A stretch of DNA of 64,000 nt from Achromobacter xylosoxidans (GTDB lineage: Bacteria > Pseudomonadota > Gammaproteobacteria > Burkholderiales > Burkholderiaceae_B): the NCBI RefSeq assembly GCF_014490035.1, contig NZ_CP061008.1:4402001-4466000 (forward strand). Reading direction: 5' to 3'. The notes under the pieces were generated by a model, which saw nothing but the letters and a program-made list of their open reading frames with translations, was not told the origin of the DNA and did no database searches. The position numbers and the translations under genes are program-made. Within the stretch, counting starts at the first letter, position 1. Every line of letters begins with the position of its first letter. Below, piece by piece: positions 54,301-63,300 of the stretch.

Positions 54301-57300
54301 CTGTCCCCGACACCAACGGCGCAGACGCCGGCAACGTCAGCATCGCGGAGAACGCCACGCAGCCGGTCACCGGCGAACTGACCGTCACCGCGCCGGAAGG
54401 CCTGGCCACCGTCAAGATCGGCAACGTCACCCTCACCGTGGCCGAGCTGCAGGCGCTGAGCCCGACCACCCCGCGTGTCATCGACGGCACCCAGGGCAAG
54501 CTCACGCTGACCGGCTACGACGCCACCAGCGGCAAGATCACCTACAGCTACCAGCAAGACGGCACCGCCAAGGATCACACCAAGGGCGACGACTCCGTCA
54601 CCGACAAGTTCACGGTCACCGTCACCGACGCGGCCAACCAGGTCAAGTCCGACGACCTGGTCGTGCTCATCACCGACACCGCCCCTGAAGCCAAGCCCGA
54701 CACCGCTACCGTCACCGAAGACACCGCGCTGAGCGCCTCCGGCAACGTCATCACCGGCACCGGCGCCGACACCCTCGGCGCAGATGCCACCAACGTCGTG
54801 GGCGTGGCCAAGGGCACGGTGGGCGCCGGCCAGAACGTCACCGGCAACGTCAACACCGCAGTCAACGGCGAGTACGGCAAGATCGTCCTCAAGGCCGATG
54901 GCTCCTACACCTACGAGCTGAACAACAACGATCCGCGCGTCAACGCGCTGCTCGATGGCCAGCAGCTCAAGGACACCTTCACCTACACGATCCGTGACGC
55001 CGACGGCGACGTCAGCACCACCACCATCACGGTCACCATCAACGGCCACACCGATGGCGTGCCGGGCGTGACTGTCCCCGACGCCAACGGCGCAGACGCT
55101 GGCAACGTCAGCATCGCCGAGAACGCCACGCAGCCGGTCACCGGCGAACTGACCGTCACCGCGCCGGAAGGCCTGGCCACCGTCAAGATCGGCAACGTCA
55201 CCCTCACCGTGGCCGAGCTGCAGGCGCTGAGCCCGACCACCCCGCGTGTCATCGACGGCACCCAGGGCAAGCTCACGCTGACCGGCTACGACGCCACCAG
55301 CGGCAAGATCACCTACAGCTACCAGCAAGACGGCACCGCCAAGGATCACACCAAGGGCGACGACTCCGTCACCGACAAGTTCACGGTCACCGTCACCGAC
55401 GCGGCCAACCAGGTCAAGTCCGACGACCTGGTCGTGCTCATCACCGACACCGCCCCTGAAGCCAAGCCCGACACCGCTACCGTCACCGAAGACACCGCGC
55501 TGAGCGCCTCCGGCAACGTCATCACCGGCACCGGCGCCGACACCCTCGGCGCGGACGCCACCAACGTCGTGGGCGTGGCCAAGGGCACGGTGGGCGCCGG
55601 CCAGAACGTCACCGGCAACGTCAACACCGCAGTCAACGGCGAGTACGGCAAGATCGTCCTCAAGGCCGACGGCTCCTACACCTACGAGCTGAACAACAAC
55701 GATCCGCGCGTCAACGCGCTGCTCGATGGCCAGCAGCTCAAGGACACCTTCACCTACACGATCCGTGACGCCGACGGCGACGTCAGCACCACCACCATCA
55801 CGGTCACCATCAACGGCCACACCGATGGCGTGCCGGGCGTGACCGTCCCCGACGCCAACGGCGCAGACGCCGGCAACATCAGCATCGCCGAGAACGCCAC
55901 GCAGCCGGTCACCGGCGAACTGACCGTCACCGCGCCGGAAGGCCTGGCCACCGTCAAGATCGGCAACGTCACCCTCACCGTGGCCGAGCTGCAAGCGCTG
56001 AGCCCGACCACCCCGCGCGTCATCGACGGCACCCAGGGCAAGCTCACGCTGACCGGCTATGACGCCACCAGCGGCAAGATCACCTACAGCTACCAGCAGG
56101 ACGGTACGGCCAAGGATCACACCAAGGGCGACGACTCCGTCACCGACAAGTTCACGGTCACCGTCACCGACGCGGCCAACCAGGTCAAGTCCGACGACCT
56201 GGTCGTGCTCATCACCGACACCGCCCCGGAAGCCAAGCCCGACACCGCTACCGTCACCGAAGACACCGCGCTGAGCGCCTCCGGCAACGTCATCACCGGC
56301 ACCGGCGCCGACACCCTCGGCGCAGACGCCACCAACGTCGTGGGCGTGGCCAAGGGCACGGTGGGCGCCGGCCAGAACGTCACCGGCAACGTCAACACCG
56401 CAGTCAACGGCGAGTACGGCAAGATCGTCCTCAAGGCCGACGGCTCCTACACCTACGAGCTGAACAACAACGATCCGCGCGTCAACGCGCTGCTCGATGG
56501 CCAGCAGCTCAAGGACACCTTCACCTACACGATCCGTGACGCCGACGGCGACGTCAGCACCACCACCATCACGGTCACCATCAACGGCCACACCGATGGC
56601 GTGCCGGGCGTGACTGTCCCCGACACCAACGGCGCAGACGCCGGCAACGTCAGCATCGCGGAGAACGCCACGCAGCCGGTCACCGGCGAACTGACCGTCA
56701 CCGCGCCGGAAGGCCTGGCCACCGTCAAGATCGGCAACGTCACCCTCACCGTGGCCGAGCTGCAGGCGCTGAGCCCGACCACCCCGCGTGTCATCGACGG
56801 CACCCAGGGCAAGCTCACGCTGACCGGCTACGACGCCACCAGCGGCAAGATCACCTACAGCTACCAGCAAGACGGCACCGCCAAGGATCACACCGACGGC
56901 GATGACTCCGTCACCGACAAGTTCACGGTCACCGTCACCGACGCGGCCAACCAGGTCAAGTCCGACGACCTGGTCGTGCTCATCACCGACACCGCCCCTG
57001 AAGCCAAGCCCGACACCGCTACCGTCACCGAAGACACCGCGCTGAGCGCCTCCGGCAACGTCATCACCGGCACCGGCGCCGACACCCTCGGCGCAGACGC
57101 CACCAACGTCGTGGGCGTGGCCAAGGGCACGGTGGGCGCCGGCCAGAACGTCACCGGCAACGTCAACACCGCAGTCAACGGCGAGTACGGCAAGATCGTC
57201 CTCAAGGCCGATGGCTCCTACACCTACGAGCTGAACAACAACGATCCGCGCGTCAACGCGCTGCTCGATGGCCAGCAGCTCAAGGACACCTTCACCTACA

Positions 57301-60300
57301 CGATCCGTGACGCCGACGGCGACGTCAGCACCACCACCATCACGGTCACCATCAACGGCCACACCGATGGCGTGCCGGGCGTGACTGTCCCCGACGCCAA
57401 CGGCGCAGACGCTGGCAACGTCAGCATCGCCGAGAACGCCACGCAGCCGGTCACCGGCGAACTGACCGTCACCGCGCCGGAAGGCCTGGCCACCGTCAAG
57501 ATCGGCAACGTCACCCTCACCTTGGCCGAGCTGCAGGCGCTGAGCCCGACCACCCCGCGTGTCATCACCGGCACCGAAGGCAAGCTCACGCTGACCGGCT
57601 ACGACGCCACCAGCGGCAAGATCACCTACAGCTACCAGCAAGACGGCACCGCCAAGGATCACACCGACGGCGATGACTCCGTCACCGACAAGTTCACGGT
57701 CACCGTCACCGACGCGGCCAACCAGGTCAAGTCCGACGACCTGGTCGTGCTCATCACCGACACCGCTCCGGAAGCCAAGCCCGACACCGCTACCGTCACC
57801 GAAGACACCGCGCTGAGCGCCTCCGGCAACGTCATCACCGGCACCGGCGCCGACACCCTCGGCGCAGACGCCACCAACGTCGTGGGCGTGGCCAAGGGCA
57901 CGGTGGGCGCCGGCCAGAACGTCACCGGCAACGTCAACACCGCAGTCAACGGCGAGTACGGCAAGATCGTCCTCAAGGCCGATGGCTCCTACACCTACGA
58001 GCTGAACAACAACGATCCGCGCGTCAACGCGCTGCTCGATGGCCAGCAGCTCAAGGACACCTTCACCTACACGATCCGTGACGCCGACGGCGACGTCAGC
58101 ACCACCACCATCACGGTCACCATCAACGGCCACACCGATGGCGTGCCGGGCGTGACTGTCCCCGACGCCAACGGCGCAGACGCTGGCAACGTCAGCATCG
58201 CCGAGAACGCCACGCAGCCGGTCACCGGCGAACTGACCGTCACCGCGCCGGAAGGCCTGGCCACCGTCAAGATCGGCAACGTCACCCTCACCGTGGCCGA
58301 GCTGCAGGCGCTGAGCCCGACCACCCCGCGTGTCATCACCGGCACCGAAGGCAAGCTCACGCTGACCGGCTACGACGCCACCAGCGGCAAGATCACCTAC
58401 AGCTACCAGCAAGACGGCACCGCCAAGGATCACACCAAGGGCGACGACTCCGTCACCGACAAGTTCACGGTCACCGTCACCGACGCGGCCAACCAGGTCA
58501 AGTCCGACGACCTGGTCGTGCTCATCACCGACACCGCTCCGGAAGCCAAGCCCGACACCGCTACCGTCACCGAAGACACCGCGCTGAGCGCCTCCGGCAA
58601 CGTCATCACCGGCACCGGCGCCGACACCCTCGGCGCAGACGCCACCAACGTCGTGGGCGTGGCCAAGGGCACGGTGGGCGCCGGCCAGAACGTCACCGGC
58701 AACGTCAACACCGCAGTCAACGGCGAGTACGGCAAGATCGTCCTCAAGGCCGACGGCTCCTACACCTACGAGCTGAACAACAACGACCCGCGCGTCAACG
58801 CGCTGCTCGATGGCCAGCAGCTCAAGGACACCTTCACCTACACGATCCGTGACGCCGACGGCGACGTCAGCACCACCACCATCACGGTCACCATCAACGG
58901 CCATACCGATGGCGTGCCGGGCGTGACTGTCCCCGACGCCAACGGCGCAGACGCCGGCAACGTCAGCATCGCCGAGAACGCCACGCAGCCGGTCACCGGC
59001 GAACTGACCGTCACCGCGCCGGAAGGCCTGGCCACCGTCAAGATCGGCAACGTCACCCTCACCGTGGCCGAGCTGCAGGCGCTGAGCCCGACCACCCCGC
59101 GTGTCATCACCGGCACCGAAGGCAAGCTCACGCTGACCGGCTACGACGCCACCAGCGGCAAGATCACCTACAGCTACCAGCAGGACGGTACGGCCAAGGA
59201 TCACACTGCCGGCGACAACTCCGTCACCGACAAGTTCACGGTCACCGTCACCGACGCGGCCAACCAGGTCAAGTCCGACGACCTGGTCGTGCTCATCACC
59301 GACACCGCGCCTGAAGCCAAGCCCGACACCGCTACCGTCACCGAAGACACCGCGCTGAGCGCCTCCGGCAACGTCATCACCGGCACCGGCGCCGACACCC
59401 TCGGCGCAGACGCCACCAACGTCGTGGGCGTGGCCAAGGGCACGGTGGGCGCCGGCCAGAACGTCACCGGCAACGTCAACACCGCAGTCAACGGCGAGTA
59501 CGGCAAGATCGTCCTCAAGGCCGATGGCTCCTACACCTACGAGCTGAACAACAACGATCCGCGCGTCAACGCGCTGCTCGATGGCCAGCAGCTCAAGGAC
59601 ACCTTCACCTACACGATCCGTGACGCCGACGGCGACGTCAGCACCACCACCATCACGGTCAGCATCAACGGCCACACCGATGGCGTGCCGGGCGTGACTG
59701 TCCCCGACGCCAACGGCGCAGACGCTGGCAACGTCAGCATCGCCGAGAACGCCACGCAGCCGGTCACCGGCGAACTGACCGTCACCGCGCCGGAAGGCCT
59801 GGCCACCGTCAAGATCGGCAACGTCACCCTCACCGTGGCCGAGCTGCAGGCGCTGAGCCCGACCACCCCGCGTGTCATCACCGGCACCGAAGGCAAGCTC
59901 ACGCTGACCGGCTACGACGCCACCAGCGGCAAGATCACCTACAGCTACCAGCAGGACGGTACGGCCAAGGATCACACTGCCGGCGACAACTCCGTCACCG
60001 ACAAGTTCACGGTCACCGTCACCGACGCGGCCAACCAGGTCAAGTCCGACGACCTGGTCGTGCTCATCACCGACACCGCGCCTGAAGCCAAGAACGACAC
60101 GGCGGGCATCACCGAAGGCACGACCGCCCCCATCTCCGGCAACTTGTTGGGCAACGACACGCTCGGCGCCGATGCAGTCACGACGGTCATCACTACCGGC
60201 GACGCCAAGTACGGCACGCTGGTGGACAATGGCGATGGCACCTGGTCTTATCAGCTCAACAACAGCCTGCAAGCTGTCCAGGGGCTGCAGGCGGGCGAAT

Positions 60301-63300
60301 TGCTGACCGAGACCATCCGCTACACCATCACCGATGCCGACGGCGACAAGAGCGAGGCCGTGCTGACGATTACGATTACCGGCACGAACGATCTGCCCTC
60401 CATCAGCAGCGCCAGCATCAACCTGTCCGAAGAAGGCCTGCCGCACGGCATACCCGACAACACGGGCACCATCGATACGACGAACGCCGTCACCTACTCC
60501 GGCAACCTGACCATCTCCGATTTGGATGTGAAGGACACCCATACCGTCACCTTGGTCAAGCCGGCGGACAATGCCCTGACCTCGCAAGGGAAACCTGTCG
60601 TCTGGACCTTGTCGGACAATGGCCACACCCTGGTCGGCAAGGACTTCCACGGAAACCCCGTCATCACCGTCACGATGACCGACGCGGGCGGCTACACCGT
60701 AACCCTGTCGGGCCAAGTGGATCACCCGACGAACTCGGTCGAGGACGTGCTCCAGCTGGGCATCGGCGTGCAGGTCAACGATGGCCACGCCACCAGCAAC
60801 GGCACCATCACGATCAATATCGAGGATGACAGTCCGGAATTCGGCGCCGTCACCAATACGGTGATGGAGAATGCCGCTACCAGCGCCACCGGCATTCTGG
60901 AATTCCATACGGGTGCCGACGCCGTGGGCGCCACGCTGGTTGTGTCGTCTGTCGGTCAGCTGCCGCAGAACTGGACGACCAGCGCGCTCAACAAGTCTTC
61001 GGTCGACATCTTCTCGCCCAACGGGACCAAGATCTTCACGGTGACCCTGAATCCGGAGGGCGGCTATACCGTCACCCAGCACGAAGCCCGGCCCGGGACG
61101 ACCGCGTCGATCGACTTGGCCTCCTCGATCAGCAACAACCCCCAATCCTCCTATGACCTCGGCTATGCCACGCTGAGCGCCGGCGGCGGAAAGACGTTCA
61201 ACGCCAACACGTTCGGCAGCGGAAATTCGTTCGGGATCGGCAACACCTCCTTCGACTCGGGCGAGAGCTTCCGCATGGACTTCAAGAAAGCCCTCTCGGA
61301 TTTCACGCTTAATGTCGCGGAAGTCAAGGGAAGCGGCACGCTCAATGTCACGATATGGAGCGATGGCGTTTCCAAGGTCATCACCGTACCCGTGAACAAT
61401 ACGACTGGCGCCATCCACATCACGAAGGAGATGTTGAGCCAGGGCACCCCCTCGTTCTCTCAATTCGATAGCATCGAGGTCGCCGCGGGCAGCGGCGTCA
61501 GGATGTCCTTCCTCACGACCGGCTCCTATACGGAAAGCGTTCCCGCCGGCCCGATGGACTTCACGGTTGGCGTTACCGGAACGGATGGCGACGGCGACAA
61601 GGTGAACACGCATTTCAACGTGACCTCCACTGCGGAGTCCGCCGTTACGAACGCGACGAACAAGGTCGCGGAAGCCACCGGCGACACGGTTACGGGAACG
61701 ATGCAGATCTCCGCGGCGTTGGGCATTGTGAGCGTCGACGTAAATGGCGTGGACGTCACCAAGGCGACGAATGCCAACCCCGTCAGCCTGACCACGGGCA
61801 AGGGCACGCTGAAGATCACCGGCTACGATCCGGCTACCGGCAAGCTCACTTACACCTATACCGAGAAGGGGAAATCCCAGGATCACTCTAACGGCAAGGA
61901 CAGTGTGCATGACGACTTCACCGTGACCGCCAAGAATGCTGGCGGCCACGGCAGCAGCGGCAAGCTGACCATCCAGATCACCGACAGCGCGCCCGAGGCA
62001 AAGCCGGACACGGCCAGCGTGACGGAAGACAAGGTCTTGGAAGCCACGGGCAATGTCATCACCGGCACCGGTGCGGACGCCGTGGGCGCCGACGTGACCA
62101 CCGTGGTCGGCGTGGCCAAGGGTGCTGCCAACGCGAACAAGGCGATCGAAGGCAACGTCGACGCCGAGGTCAATGGCGTGTACGGCAAGATCACCATCCA
62201 CGCCGATGGCACCTATACCTATACCCTGAATAACAGCGATCCGCGCGTCAATGCGCTGGGGCAAGGCAACACGCTCTCGGACGTGTTCTCGTACACCATC
62301 CGCGATTCCGACGGCGACTTCAGCACCACGACCATCACCATCACGATCAATGGCACCAATGACGTGCCGGTGATGACCAACGACTTCCGGTCTGTCACCG
62401 AAGACGTGAACGTCACGGCCGGAAATCTCACCGTCAAGGGCGCGGTCACCATCACGGATCCCGATGCCGGCCAGTCGACCTTCGACACAAACACCCTCAA
62501 GCTCACCAGCAGTACGCATGCGGGCGGAGCGCTGGGCGCCATCGTGATGAAAGCCGATGGCACCTACACCTACAACGTCAACAACGCCGCGATCCAGTTC
62601 CTCAAGGCGGGCGAAAGCATCGTCGAGACCTACACGGTCGCCTCCGCCGACGGCTCGGCCACCAGCACCATCACCATCACCATCAATGGTGTCAACGACG
62701 CGCCCACGACCGTGGACGGTTCCGCGAACCTGGAAGCTGACGATAGCCAGTACGTCTTCTCATTGAACGATTTCCGCTTCGACGATGGAGCGGAAGGCAA
62801 CAGCCTGCAAAGCGTCATCATCACCCAACCGCCCACCAGCGGCACGATGACCTATAACGGCAAGCCGGTCACGGCCGGCATGGAGATTCCGAAGTCGGCC
62901 ATCGAACAAGGCCTGCTGAAGTTCACTCCGGGCGCCGACAAGCAGGACAGCTCCTTCAATTTCCAAGTGAAGGACAATGGCGGCACGGCGAATGGCGGCA
63001 ACGACACCTCGACCGAGCACAAGTTCGTCATCTCCGCCGACCACCTGGTGACCAATGGCAATGACAACAGCGGCAGCGGCGGCAAGCCGCCGCTGAACGG
63101 CGGGTCGGGCGATGACATCATCCTGGCGGACCACGGCGGCTACGTCACGAACGTCACCCCCGGCACGAACTACAACATCGCACTGGTGGTGGACCGTTCG
63201 GGCAGCATGTCCGCGCAATCGGGTTCCGGTGTCAACCGCATGCAGCTGGTCAAGGACGCGCTGGTCAAGCTCGCCGCCGACCTGGAGAAGCACGACGGCG

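Noticed and set aside
53904..60071. Repeat array as a CRISPR or mobile-element array
   Set aside because: Units are 771 bp with no spacers, keep one reading frame and encode secretion-type adhesin domains.
51189..62519. Antisense open reading frame of 3,776 codons opposite the adhesin
   Set aside because: Its codons are exact reverse complements of the adhesin codons. It stays open only because the sense frame avoids TTA, CTA and TCA, which is expected at this GC content, and because the 771-bp repeats copy the same stop-free stretch. The sense strand has recognisable domains, a start and an operon; the antisense translation has none.
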